DNA of 64,000 nt from Alviniconcha marisindica (GCA_018857735.1 JABMCL010003783.1:340001-404000); one strand, 5' to 3'. Counted from the stretch's first letter, positions 1 to 60,079 are shown. The notes: generated from the sequence alone by a model not told the origin. A program made the numbers and translations.

Positions 1-18902
<18,902 letters not shown>

Positions 18903-19322
18903 CTATCTTACATCATCAACAAAAACGTCATCAGACAGCTAATGCGTCAGATAGAAAAAGAAAAAAATGGAGATAAAATTAAACAGATAAAAGGTTCAAA
19001 CACACACACAGAGACAAAAATACATCGGACCTGCGGAGTGTGTGTGTGTGTGTGTGTTGGGGGGGGGGGAGGGATGTATGGCTGTAAAAGAGTTTAGAAA
19101 GTTGTACAGATTGTTGTACAGATCGGCCTTGAAAGAGGAGGAAGAATAAAGTGTGTGTGTGTGTGACTGTGCGTGTGTGCGTGCGTGCGTGTGTGTACTG
19201 TTAGCTGGTGAGGAAGACGCAACTATAAGTGTATTACACATATGTGCTGTCTTTTTATGCAAATAACAACAATAATATCACGCAAAGTGGGAGCGCAGGA
19301 TGCTTTAGAATGACACCAACAA

Positions 19323-19367
<45 letters not shown>

Positions 19368-19784
19368 CGGTCGGGAGGTGGGGAAGGGGGGAGGGGGAGG
19401 GGGCATAGGCACAGCTGTTAAAAAAACTAAACAGTTTAGAAATATTGTTACTGTACACACTCGTAGGACGGCCTTGAAATAGGAGGAAGTATCATAGTGG
19501 ATGAGTGTTTGGGCGAAGTGTTCGAAACGGATGGGCGCCGGGCCAGCGTTACAAACGATCCTTCATCCGTTCTTTTGTTTGTTTTGGTTTCGTGTGTGTG
19601 TGTGCGCGTGTGTGTGTGTGTGTGTGTGAATGTGTGTTTACACGAGGGGTGACGATCGAACGAGCGGGTGTGTCGGATGCGGATCGTAATTGTCCTGCTG
19701 GAGTATTATACAAGGTTTCGGAGATCGGACAGATGCTGAGGGGATGTGTGTGTGTGTGTGTGCGCGCGTGCGTGCGTGTGTGTG

Positions 19785-20179
<395 letters not shown>

Positions 20180-20311
20180 ATGAAGATTAAGAGAATAAGC
20201 GATGAATCAGAATTTCTCACACACCACCTTGTAACAAAGAAAAGCAAAAAGCAACAAGTTCACACTTCCGTCAAACCGAAGACAAAACGAACTTCAATAC
20301 AGTTTTTGGAA

Positions 20312-20317
20312 TTTATT
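20312..20317 (-). terminator. Candidate MSH2 polyadenylation signal
   Basis: AATAAA on the minus strand lies about 560 nt past the MSH2 stop codon. Other A/T hexamers occur nearby, so the choice is tentative. Confidence 0.3.
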
Positions 20318-20729
20318 CACAACAAAAATAAAGATTCAGTAACAAAGATGTTCTGTTTGTTTGTTTGTCTCGTTTCTACATGCAGCCCTGTTCCAGTCAC
20401 TCACACAAGGCTCTGTGGATCACGACATAAATCCACCAGACAGATTAACTCCGAATGATCAGCACCGTAAGTTGTAGTACAACTGCATCACTGTTCACAT
20501 CTGTACATGTCCAGGTTAGGTCACTGTAGCAATCAGGTAGGGACAAGCAATGCTCAAGTTATGATCAACAACAAACTACCCCCATCCCCCCCCCCCCCCC
20601 CCCCCCAAGCAGTGCTCAAGGTACCATCCCCCACCCCCACCCCACCCTCCCAATAATCCTTGTGCTGTTTAAAGTACACGAACGAACCGAATATGTTGCA
20701 AAGTTGTTCTCATGTAAAACTCAAAGTTA

Positions 20730-20741
20730 TACACACACACA

Positions 20742-20780
<39 letters not shown>

Positions 20781-20865
20781 CACGCACACACACTTGCGCA
20801 CACAAACACAAACGCATGCGTGCACACACACGCACACACACAGGCACACACACACACTTACAAAC
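20730..20865. repeat. (AC)n microsatellite beside the MSH2 stop codon
   Basis: Interrupted AC repeats begin about 15 nt beyond the stop codon, in the MSH2 3' UTR. Confidence 0.9.
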
Positions 20866-20878
20866 ACACACCTTGGCC

Positions 20879-48787
<27,909 letters not shown>

Positions 48788-48879
48788 GACATAAACCTGC
48801 GCACAGTAACCGTGGTGGCGGGAACGATGCCAGGGGGCTGCACTCGATGGGGTCAAGAGAGATAACTTGTATCAACAAC
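48788..48879. promoter_or_regulatory. Bidirectional promoter between MSH2 and ZC4H2
   Basis: The two start codons are 92 bp apart on opposite strands, so promoter and both 5' UTRs must fit here or overlap the genes. GGCGGGAA at 48,817-48,824 matches an E2F site, and E2F control of MSH2 is established in mammals. CTGCGCAC at 48,808-48,815 is a partial NRF1-like site. No TATA box is seen. Confidence 0.75.
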
Positions 48880-51006
48880 ATGGCGGACGAAAGGGATTTG
48901 GAAAACATGAATAAGTTGGAAAAATTGAAGGACGTCAGGTATGTTATTTGTGTAAACCAGCTCTGACTCCCGTAGAGTCCATAACACTTGGTTATTGGGT
49001 GGGCTTCGAGAGTGTTAGGCGTGAGTGCTACTGAAGGCTTTCTTGCACAAAATAAGAGCGTGAAATTTTCTAAAAATAAAATAAAATCTCTTTGTTAGAA
49101 TGGTACCGGGCTGTAGTCAAATTTGGACAATGACTACTCATGTAGACTTCACACACGTGGAAAAGACTCGAAGAAAAGAAAGAAACCGGTTTTGCCAGGA
49201 TCAGTGTTTCATAGGCAGTACCAGGTAGCTGTGATACTAATTAATGTAATACTGTAAGTGTAATAGTAAACATACTAAAAACGTCAGAATTACATTTCAC
49301 ATTTCAGAACACCCTCTGCATCAGACGATCAGTGCATTACATTTACAGTTAACGTCTACATCGTTATTCATTTGTATATATATGATTATGACTTTTAACT
49401 TTAAAATAAACGTAGCTTTTGATGACATAAAATATATCTACTTAATAATATTATAATGGCAGTCATTCAGCAAGCAAACCTGACCAGCTTTTGCCCATCT
49501 ACCGACACCCCTGAGAAGCTTTTGGCAGAGCTTTAACTGTACTGTAATATAACTATAACACTAACAGTACTTAGTACTTACTAAGTTCGTTCAAACTAAC
49601 AGTTGTTGAGTTGTGGTGTGTGTGCAGGTCACGCTCTCTCTGCCTGGAAAAGGTACGATCACGGCTGCACCAGGAGGTGGACATCCGCAGCATGGAGGAG
49701 AGGAACTTGGAGGAGTACAGACAGGAGCTGGAGCTACTCCTGCAGGAGAAGATGGCCCACGTAGAGGAGCTGAGACTGATCCATGCTGACATCAACCAGG
49801 TTTGTAGCTTCGCAGGGTCTGGATAGTGTAATTCAGGAGCTACATCATTATCAGACTACATGGTTGCCTGTTCCATTCCAGGTCTGGAGTAGATCATCAG
49901 AATATAGCCTTGTATGCTTCACCTGCTTCCACTTCCAGGAATTCTGCCTTCCCAGTAAATTATGTCTCACTTTTTCTTTTATTTCATTTAACTTGACCAG
50001 TGTGCTGTTTGCAGAGGGAAGCCACAACCAATGTAATGTCTGCAGTTTTGTGCCTTTTTGGAAGCCACAACCAGTGTACTGTGTTTGCAAACTGAGCCAC
50101 AATCAGTGTGTTGTGTATTGCAGATATAATATAGAAGCCACAATCACTGAATCTGAGTGAATGTGTTTCAAGATGGAGTCCACATTGGGTGAGTTGTGTT
50201 TGCAAATGGAAGAAGGAGTCAAACAGTGTTGTGTGTTTGCAGATGAAAACCACAGTCCGTGTGTTGTGTTTGCAGATGGAAGCCACAATCAGTGTGTTGT
50301 GATTGCAGATGGAAGCCACAATCAGTGTGCTGTGATTGCAGATGGAAGCCACAATCAGTGTGCTGTGATTGCAGATGGAAGCCACAGTCAGTGTGCTGTG
50401 TTTGCAGATGGAAGCCACAATCAGTGTGTTGTGATTGCAGATGGAAGCCACAATCAGTGTGTTGTGATTGCAGATGGAAGCCACAATCAGTGTGTTGTGA
50501 TTGCAGATGGAAGCCACAATCAGTGTGTTGTGATTGCAGATGGAAGCCACAATCAGTGTGTTGTGATTGCAGATGGAAGCCACAGTCAGTGTGTTGTGTT
50601 TGCAGATGGAAGCCACAATCGGGCAGTGTGCTGTGTGTTTGCAGATGGAAGCCACAATGAAACGGTTCTGTGTGTTTGCAAGTGAAAGCCACAGTCAGAC
50701 AGTGCTGTGTGTTTGCAGATGGAAGCCACAATGAAACAGTGTGCAGTGTTTGCAGATGGAAGCCACCATGAAACAGTGTGGTGTGTTTGCAGATGGAAGC
50801 CACAATCAAGCAGGCAGAAGAAGAGCGGGCCCGTGCCACTGAGAGTGCCAAGAAGTTGTATGAAGAATATCGCCCCCTGAAAGAGGAAGTGGACCACATG
50901 CGTACCAGGCTGGGACTGCACCCACTTACCGAACTTCAGGAGGAGGATGAAAAACTGCGACCTGAGTGAGTGTGTCACTGTGTGTGTGACAGTGTGTGTG
51001 TGAGTG

Positions 51007-51073
<67 letters not shown>

Positions 51074-53247
51074 CAGGCTGGGACTGCTCCCATTTACCAG
51101 GCTGTGTGAGCAGGATGAGAAACTGCAGCCTGAGTCAGTATGTAGCTGCGTGTGTGTGTGTGTGTGTGTGTGTGTGCTCATGTGCATGTGTGTGTGTTTA
51201 CTGAAAGTACTCTCTCCTGAAACCAGTTCTGTTGATCGCATGCCTGTTATAGGAAAAGGGAAGGACAGGTTTTGGTCAGAGTAGATGTATGTCTATGTGT
51301 GTGTTCATTATTATGTTTTATACTTTTAATATGTAAAGTACTGTTGAATGTCTTTTTTGCTGGCCAGAATTCACATGGCTGAATCAAGTTTTCTGCCTTG
51401 TGTCAGGACCTGGTTCAGACAGTCTTTGACTGTAGACCATGCTGGTGGGACAGGTGTGAACTGCAGACAGTAATGGTGTGTATGAACCAATTCCTCCTTG
51501 CCAGGTTCATGGAGAAGCGGGCATCACTGGAATGGCCAGCAGATGCCCAGCCCATCCCCATACCCCAGACACTGGTGGAGGCAGCAGCAGCAGCTGAGCA
51601 GGTCCACCAGCTGGCGCGTGGCAAACCTGAGCAGCGCCAAGGTTTCCGACAACAGCCGCCACCCATGAAGGTTCCTTTTTGTCTTGGTCTTTTTGCACCT
51701 TACAACAGGACTCCCTATCCGTCATCCAGACAGAGTTCCTCTTGTGTCTTTGTCTTTTTCCTCCTGACAACAAGACTCTCTACCCATCATCCGTGACAGA
51801 GTTCCTCTTGTGTCTTTGCCTCTGTTATGACATCAGCTACCTATTAGTATTACAGGTGTGTTATTATTTCACTGATGGTAAACACTTCTCTGTTGCAATC
51901 TCTGATGATGGACAGCTTGTCTGTAGTGATGGCCTTTTCAAATTCAAGACCCAGTAGTGATCAAGTGTTTCATGACAGTAATTCCAGTGGATAGTTTCAC
52001 TTGACAACCCTGTGTTCCACTTCCAGTCATGTCTGTCCTGTTGCCAGCAGATTCACCTGTTGAACTAGTCTGGCTTGACAGTCCTGGGTTTGAGGCATTC
52101 CTATCCTGTCACTGTAAAATTCACCACAATACTTCAGTCTTTTGGGCTGGTTTGACTTGACATTTTACGGTATTTCAAACATTTCTGTCACTGACAAATT
52201 CACCACAATGCTTCAGTCTGTTGGACTAGTTTGACTTGGCATTTTACGGTGTTTCAGACATGTTTGTCCTGTCACCAGCAAATTCACTGCAATGCTTCAG
52301 TCTGTTAGACTAGAGTGACTTCACGCTCGCGTGTTTCAGACATGTCTGTCCTGTTACCAGCAAATTCACCACAATGCTCCAGTCTGTTAGATTAGTTTGA
52401 CTTGACAGTCCTGTGTTTCAGACATGTTTGTGCTGTCACCAGCAAATTCATCACAATGTACCAGTCTGTTGGACTAGTTTGACTTGGCATTTTACAGTGT
52501 TTCAGGCATATCTGCTCTGTCGAAGGCATATTCACCACAATGCATCAGTTTAGTGGACTTGTTGGACTTCACAATCCTGTGTTTTAGACATGTCTGTTCG
52601 GGCACTGACTTGACAATCCAGTGTTTCAGACATGTCCATCCTGGCACTGACTTGACAGTCCTGTGTTTTAGACATGTCTATCCTGGCACTGACTTGACAA
52701 TCCCGTATTTTAGACCTGTCTATCCTGGCACTGACTTGACAATCCTGTGTTTCAGACCTGTCTATCCTGGCACTGACTTGACAATCCTGTGTTTTAGACC
52801 TGTCTATCCTGGCACTGACTTGACAATCCTGTGTTTCAGACATGTCCATCCTGGCACTGACTTGACAGTCCTGTGTTTCAAATATGTCTGTCCTGGCACT
52901 GACTTGACAATCCTGTGTTTCAGACATGTCTGTCCTGGTACTTACTTGATAATCCTATGTTTCTAACACGTTTGTCCTGACACTAACTTGACAATCCTGT
53001 GCATCTAACACATCTGTCCTGGCACTGACTTGACAGTCCTGTGTTTTAGACACGTCTGTCCTGGCACTGAGCTGACAATCCTGTGTTTCAGACATATCTG
53101 TCCTGGCACTGACCTGACAATCCTGTGTTTCAGGCATGCCTCTCCTGTCATCAACAAATTCACCGCAATGCTCCCATCTGCCCCCTGTGCAAGGCCAAAA
53201 GTCGCTCGAGAAATCCCAAGAAACCCAAGAGGAAATTAGACGACTGA
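48880..53247 (+). CDS. ZC4H2: Zinc finger C4H2 domain-containing protein (complete, 5 exons)
   Basis: ZC4H2 is a conserved animal coiled-coil/zinc-finger protein; vertebrate work links it to neural development and to stabilising RNF220 ubiquitin ligase. Exons 48880-48938, 49628-49799, 50793-50965, 51505-51670 and 53134-53247 join in phase to 227 residues (human 224). The N-terminal half is coiled coil with the near-invariant [20 protein letters not shown]. An Ala-rich segment and FRQQPPPMK follow. The C-terminal finger is C192-x2-C195-H196...H200...C206-x2-C209, followed by the basic tail [15 protein letters not shown] at 48,880 aligns with the family start (MADE). Introns 2, 3 and 4 contain arrays or copies built from exon borders. 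Identity is very secure. Confidence 0.97.
50020..50792. repeat. 33-bp minisatellite copying the ZC4H2 exon 3 acceptor and first codons
   Basis: About 14 copies of TTTGCAGATGGAAGCCACAA precede the real exon, which begins TTTGCAG|ATGGAAGCCACAA. Each is a potential 3' splice site. Older units at the left end are decayed. Confidence 0.97.
51005..51190. repeat. (TG)n tracts around a copy of ZC4H2 exon 3's end
   Basis: Between two TG tracts, 51,072-51,137 reproduces the last ~65 nt of exon 3 (reading [20 protein letters not shown]) with a donor-like GTCAGT. Confidence 0.9.
51671..51830. repeat. Three-copy ~70-bp repeat from the ZC4H2 exon 4 donor
   Basis: GTTCCTTTTTGTCTTGGTCT, the sequence directly after exon 4, recurs twice as GTTCCTCTTGTGTCTTTG. 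Confidence 0.8.
51990..53133. repeat. Array of decayed ZC4H2 exon 5 starts plus acceptor
   Basis: About seven long units (51,990-52,560) carry acceptor TTTCAG, ~50 nt of exon 5 and a shared spacer. One reads [16 protein letters not shown] and then a stop. From 52,570 a ~42-bp short form (TTCAGACATGTCTGTCCTGG plus CACTGACTTGACAATCC) repeats about a dozen times up to the real exon. Confidence 0.95.
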
Positions 53248-53289
53248 GTGCACTTTGTTGCTGCGTCATCCCTGCCGCACTTCATTGTG

Positions 53290-53900
53290 TAGATCTGACT
53301 GTTGAATGTTGTATGAATTGATGAACATGCACAGCACAGTCATTGTGTAGATCATCTGGCTGTTGAGTGTCAGACATTCACAGCACAGTCATTGTGTAGA
53401 TCACCTGACTGTTGAGTGTCATATTCATGGACATTTATAGTAGTAATTGTGTAATCATCTGACTGTAGTGTTAAGTGTCTTATTCATGGACATTTATAGC
53501 ACAGTCATTGTGGAGATCATCTGACTGTTGAGTGTCATATTCATGAACATTCATAGCACAGTCATTGTGTAGATCATCTGACTGTTGGGTGTCATATTCA
53601 TGAACATTCATAGCACAGTCATTGTGTAGATCATCTGACTGTTGGGTGTCCTATTCATGAACATTCATAGCACAGTCATTGTGTCCTATTCATGAACATT
53701 CATAGCACAGTCATTGTGTAGATCATCTGACTGTTAAGTGTCATATTCATGGACATTTATAGCACAGTCATTGTGTAGATCATCTGACTGTTGAGTGTCC
53801 TATTCATGGACATTTATAGCACAGTCATTGTGTAGATCATCAGACTGTTGAGTGTCCTATTCATGAACATTTATAGAACAGTCATTGTATGCTTCTTGTA
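53290..53900. repeat. ~57-bp minisatellite in the ZC4H2 3' flank
   Basis: About ten units contain AGCACAGTCATTGTGTAGAT and CATCTGACTGTTGAGTGTC. It starts about 45 nt past the stop codon and is probably in the 3' UTR. Confidence 0.9.
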
Positions 53901-55836
53901 GAAATGGACCCATACCATGCCTCATATCATCCATGATCATGTTTGTACTGTTGTACATTGTCGGAAAATGAACAAACTGCAAAATTTGCGGGTCAAGAGT
54001 GAAGACTACGCAAAAACCAAAATGACGGAATACAATACAATGCTTGATATGAACGAGAAGGAAATTATGTTTGTGTCTTCTGTTGTCATGTTCAGTCCCA
54101 TGAAATGAATAGAATCAGAGTGGTGTATTTATATGTGTGGGGGGGGGGGGGGGGGGGGGCACAATGCATGCACTGTGTGTGCTGGTTTGGCACCTGCTTG
54201 ACATATGCCCTGATTGCATGGGTATGGATGGTTTGGGCACCTGTTACAGTGCTAGAAACTCCCAAGATTTTGGTGTGTGTGTTTGTTCGGGTGTGTGTTA
54301 GTGAATGGGGGAGGGGGTGGGGGGAACTCTTGGCACGCTAGAAATTCCCTATTTTGGTGTGTGTGTGTGTGTGCATGCAAGTTTGACATCAAATCTCAAA
54401 AAAGCCTGGTCCAATTTTTAGAACACTTGGGTCACAGGGGTGTCTTGTTCAAGGCTGTTGTTAAGCTCAGTACAAACATCATCTGATTTAATTAATTTAC
54501 AGTATTCTTCATTTACTTTTAAACATGATTGGACGGGGTGACCACTCTCAAGTATAATGGTACTTAACATTTCTTCTGGCTGTCAAATGTGCCTCGGCAT
54601 AAAGGTTACTTACACAAGTGCACTATGGTGTGAGGAGTCTTACAACAACAACAATAACCGCATTTATAATGTGCACTGATGCCAGTTAATGTGACCAGCT
54701 CTTGGGGAGTAGGGTGGAATTCTATATATGCAAACAGACTGACGTACATGTGAGAATGTATGTACGCACACAGAAACAGACTGACATACATGTGAGAATG
54801 TATGTATGCATGTGCATGTGCCCACACATTACACAACACATAAACACATTACACAACACGCACACATGTGAGAATGTATGTATGCACATAGAAACACATA
54901 TGCGCATGCACCCACACATTACACAACACACACACATTACACAGCGCACACACATTACACAATGCACACATTACATAACACGCATACACACATGCATTGC
55001 ACTGGGTATAAAAGAATGGTAACATAGAATCTCCTATGAAATGTCATTCTTTTTGATATTGTTAATTGGCAGTATATTTTTAATGAATGTTTTTGATGCC
55101 ACGATGACCTCATTTGTGATGATGGTCATATTGTTGATACTAGCATAATTAACATTGGCTTTTGAAAAGCATAATCATTTATTTATTTTTATACCTTTTA
55201 CCATTTCATATTTTACACTGGAAAATCTTGTAACAATTTTAGTGGTGCTGTTCATATTTTTGTATAAAGTTGCTTTGGATAATTGACAAGCAACTTGGTT
55301 GAAAGTTTGAATGGTTGCACATCGTCTTGTTGTTTTGTTATTATTTGTCAGAATACCAGAAGCATGTTATCACATAATTTAAGCTAAAAATTAATCATAG
55401 TTTTAGTTTTTGTTTGTTTTCTTCATCTTTGATTTTGGCATTTTTCATCTTTTTAATGGCTGTGTCACAGGTTGAAGTCTTGGTTCAAATCCATCATGCC
55501 TTTTTTTACACCCAGTGTATTACAGTGATGCAATAGAGTGAAATTCCTGCCTGCGTTTTATGGAGTAGAGGGATGCATTTCTCGTTCTTAGTTGTAGATT
55601 TGTTGTTTTTGAATGAGTATCAACTGTGACTGTATGTCACATCTACTGCTGGATGAAATGTTTGTACATTGATGTAGTTACACACCTTTGTTTTGTTTAC
55701 TTTTTTATTTTTACTATTAAACTTTTTTTAAGTGAATATTTGTGGATCAGTTTTTTTACTTTTGCAAAGTGTAAAGCAGCGTGCACAAGGATGAAGAGCC
55801 AGGAAGGTAGTCACAAAACATGAATCCAGTAATGAA

Positions 55837-55842
55837 AATAAA
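55837..55842 (+). terminator. Candidate ZC4H2 polyadenylation signal
   Basis: AATAAA at this position would give a 3' UTR of about 2.6 kb. Earlier ATTAAA forms also exist, so this is only a candidate. Confidence 0.25.
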
Positions 55843-56023
55843 AGCATTGCTAATATTAATGACAAAAGATGGGGGAGTCATTTGGATGAGTTTCTCTTAT
55901 GATGTTCATATAAAGACCTAGTCTTTTGGGCGATTCAGGCGGGGTTGTTAACTCCCTTGACTTTTGCCCGGCATCGCTTAAGTCCCTTGGCTGCTTTTAC
56001 TTCCGGTGGGTACTTTCTTCACA

Positions 56024-56197
56024 ATGGAAGGCGGTGACAGTGAATTTGCGAATTTTACACTGCCAACTTTAAAGGCATTTTTGGAGGCCCGTAGTCATAA
56101 TGTGTCTGGCAATAAGCAATAGCTCGTTGCTTATGCTATAGGATGCCCCAAAACGCATTTTTTCTACGAACTCGCGATCTGGTCAGCCCAAAAATGA
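56024..56197 (+). pseudogene. Decayed SAP-like domain fragment
   Basis: ATG opens MEGGDSEFANFTLPTLKAFL and continues EARSHNVSGNKQ to a TAG stop; the frame resumes LVAYAIGCPKTHFFYELAIW to a TGA. The pattern L..LK.FL..R...SG.K..LV.....G is that of SAP-type helix-extension-helix DNA-binding domains, common at the start of uncharacterised invertebrate transposon-like ORFs. One in-frame stop and no continuation point to a relic. Could be chance, but the fit is good. Confidence 0.5.
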
Positions 56198-57189
56198 TGC
56201 AAAGACACTTTTTTTTCCACCCTCCACCCCCTTTCCACAGTAATTTTTACAACTGCAACAGTATTGGCATTTGTACTACTTCGTGATTCTAGGTTCAACT
56301 TCCACTGTTATACACAGCATGAAGCTACGCCTACTCAGAAATCGGCCCGGAAGTGTGCTGTGACCTCTTGTGACTTCTTGCGCAAAAGATTACAAAGCGC
56401 ATTCACTCTAGCAAACCAGCTTCGTTGAATAGCCCAATATTAGTGTATATTGATAATAAAAAATAAATTTAAATCTATATATAAAAAAAGTGTGGGGGGG
56501 GGGGGGGGGGGGGGATAAAGTGATTGGTGTAATCAGAGGAAAATTCACATTTTTTTACAGCCAGAAAAAATCCTCATCAACCACCAGCGCAAAACTAGTT
56601 TAGTTTAACCTCAAGTACATGCACATCAGAGGCTTTCATAGCCGCAAGGGTGGGTCAGTTGCTTTTGAAAATGTACAGAGGTAAATGTTCAGACTTGAAA
56701 TGTAATTTACATGGCTTGGAATACAAAGACACTGAAACAGCTGAATTTACACATACCTAAATGTTAAAGTCAAATATGTGACTATCCAAGCTTTCAGACT
56801 TTAAATGAAGTGTATGTCAATGTGTATATATATTAACTCGGGTGCTAATTAACTCCCTTGTGTGTTGATTTTGGCTTTATGAATATTTTATTTATTATTA
56901 CATGCTCACTCACTCATTCACACATGCATGAACGCATGCACACACACACACACACACACACAACTTCACAAGTGGTCAAGGTGACACAGAGGCTTTACTT
57001 CCACTGCTATTTACAGATCAGTCAACTTACAGAATTAATTCACACAGCAGTGAGCAGGATCATCCAGGCATGCCAACAGGCTGCACCTGACATAATGCAA
57101 TCACATAATCACAGGTTGGTGAGCACAGGAACACGTCAACACGTGACCACAGACTAGCTGCTTACTGTATCTACATGTACATGTAATCA

Positions 57190-57890
57190 AAGCTGCGCTG
57201 TGCTGGACTTAACCACTGACAAGGTGTCGGTGTGGTACACCAGACAGAGCTTTGCAAGGAACAATACTTCAGTAAATGATGTGCTGTGTTGGATATAGCC
57301 TCTCAATGTATCCATGTGGTGCACCAGACACAGCTTTGCAAGGAACAATACTTCAGTAAATGATGTGCTCTGTTGGATATAACCTCTCACAATGTATCTA
57401 TATGGTACGCCAGACACAGCTTTGCAAGGAACAATACTTCAGTAAATGATGTGCTGTGTTGGATATAGCCTCTCAATGTATCCATGTGGTGCACCAGACA
57501 CAGCTTTGCAAGGAACAATACTTCAGTAAAAGATGTGCTGTGTTGGATATAGCCTCTCACAATGTATCTATATGGTACACCAGACACAGCTTTGCAAGGA
57601 ACAATGCTTCAGTAAAAGATGTACTGCATTGGAATGTACCCACTCGCAATGTATCACTGTGGTACATCAGACACAGCTTTGCAAGGAACAATACTTCAGT
57701 AAAAGATGTACTGCATTGGAATGTAACTACTCACAATGTATCAGTGTGGTACATCAGACACAGCTTTGCAAGGAACAATACTTCAGTAAAAGATGTGCTG
57801 TGTTGGACATAACCACTCACAGTGTGTTGATGTGATACACCAGACACAGCTTTGCAAGGAACAATACTTCAGTAAAGGGTGTGCAGTGCA
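57190..57890. repeat. ~95-bp tandem repeat
   Basis: Seven or eight units contain CCAGACACAGCTTTGCAAGG and AACAATACTTCAGTAAA. Intergenic. Confidence 0.93.
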
Positions 57891-60079
57891 GCTTTGTATA
57901 GTCAGTTTTAAAAGTAACACTGTGCAGTGTATATTGTGGCTGTACTCTTTACACTTTTAACTATTAACACTACTTCACAAGTGTGTTGTGCAGGGTTAGT
58001 CCTACAGTTAAAAAAAAGAAAAGATGCATGGTACACCAGATTTGTCAGTCGAGACACTTGTGGTTCGAGATATGTCCCCTGTTGACTGCGTCAGTGTGTG
58101 TGTGTGTGTGTGTGTGAACAGTTTGTATTTTCTTTGGGTGTGATTTAGTTTTGCATGTATATAAGGGTACAGATTAGCTGGTGGCTTAGAATGCTTGCAA
58201 ACTTTATAATTTGGGTTACATATAGCAGAATGTACAAATTGCACATGGACCTGAGAATACAATTCTATGCATTCTTCTACTGCACACCCATTCCTGCTCC
58301 GCTTCTTCTAATTTATTTGGTTATGATCTTATAGTTCATGATCTTCAGCTTGTCATTGGCTAGAAACGTAATGTAGCCAACTTCGTAACTTCAGTTTGTT
58401 CAGTGTGAATGGTGACATGTCAACAACCTTAGCAACTAAAAATAAATATATGCCAAACACTGCACTTAAAACAAAAATGTGTTACACAGAAAAAGACAAA
58501 AGTAGGAAAATCACTATATATTTACACATCTGATAACGTGTTGATGACTTCATAATTTATACAGCATTTAAAAAGTCATCTCCCCTGATAAAGATGATAA
58601 TATGACCATGATTCATTTTAATAAAATGTCTGAAATATGAAACACACCAGAATCTTACAATCACAACAAATGTGCAGCTATTGCAATACTGTACACATGT
58701 ACAAATCTATAACAATTGCATTTGTGTAGATGATCTTGATTATTTAAAAATGTCAAAAGTGACAACACAAGTATCAAAATGCCAGGTTTTATCAGCAGTA
58801 ATCCAAAACAAACGTCATTTGTTGTTTTGTAAAATGCAACAAGCAAATAAAAATATCAAAATAAACAAAAATGTTGTGCATAGTTGTAAAAAATGATCCT
58901 CTTCTTAAAAACTGAAGGAAGGGAAAAGAACGGGCTAAACAATTAAGTCAGAGTGAATCATTCCAGTTCAAAGAATACATGTGATTTCAGCAACGAATAG
59001 TTGCATCAGTCACGCAAAGTTTTCCTCACGGAATTAATACTGAATTGTTATAATAGTTACATCACTTTTCACCGTACTGAATAATGCACCGATCATGATG
59101 CTGTTTATGGGTTTCAGTACCTAATAATACCAGTGATGTTGCATGGTCTGTACTTAACACCTACACAGGGCCTGTTGCATATACTAGGTTTAATGCAAAA
59201 AAATGACTCATCTTTTTGCATGTTCTTTGGGACTTCAGTGCTGAAGACTTACTTTGACCATGTTGATTGTTTCCCTTTCAGTCTTCATTTGTCAGTAGAA
59301 ATTAGTTTTGTGTATTGTTGCCCTAACATTTTTTTTGTTAAAAGCGAAACGAAAGCGATGAGGAAATAAACAGGCATAACCCAGCATAGGCTGGCAAAGT
59401 TGTCACAACATCTGTCCTTTGATGATCAAAAAGACAGCACATGGTTGGCACACAGATTGAGACAGGCAATGGCAAAATTATAAAATAAATAGATAAATAA
59501 AAATTATGCCTAGTTTCAACTTTAAAAAAAGGGGGGCTTTTGAGACTTTTCATGTCAGTTGATCATGAAGTATTGGGTCTCCATTGTAATGCAATGTTGA
59601 TGCACTGCTCAAGTTCAGTGCTTCTCTCTGACATGAGAGATGCACAGGCAATCAATATCTATGTATTTTTTCAACCCTTCAAAAAATGCATGTAATCAAA
59701 AGACAGCTTCACATATTCTGATTCTTCAGTGTGTTTCTCAAAGTATACTTGTACCAAACACCCAAGGCCTAATCAAGAGAAGAATCACCAATCACTCTTC
59801 ATCATTACATCTTAGAGTCTTGCCTTTTCTGCTGGTAGCCACTCATTTGCTGTCATAGCAGCAAGAAAATAAGAGTTCTGCATAAGTGCAAAGCTCAACT
59901 GCTGTTTCAGAAACCAGATGGTCAAAATGTTCATCAATGGATCAGGTGTGTCATGTGATATGTATGACTCCTTCGCACAATCTGTGCATTCTATGATGAA
60001 GGTGAAACCCAGTGGTGCATGATCAGCAGGAAGCCACAGTCACTGACTCAGTGACTGTGTTGTACACAAGTCCAGGAGT

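Larger units (their letters stand above)
53901..60079. other. Intergenic / ZC4H2 3' UTR region
   Basis: No ordinary gene could be supported. It contains poly-G runs (54,138-54,160; 56,497-56,514), AC-rich repeats with GAGAATGTATGTA units (54,730-54,990), AT-rich DNA, a decayed SAP-like ORF at 56,024 and a tandem array at 57,190-57,890. It separates the convergent ZC4H2 and SAXO4 genes. Confidence 0.6.

Noticed and set aside
50161..50685. 174-residue ORF of [11 protein letters not shown] units
   Set aside because: It is the translation of the ZC4H2 intron 2 array across its repeated acceptors. Interesting only as possible cryptic exon sequence, not as a separate gene.
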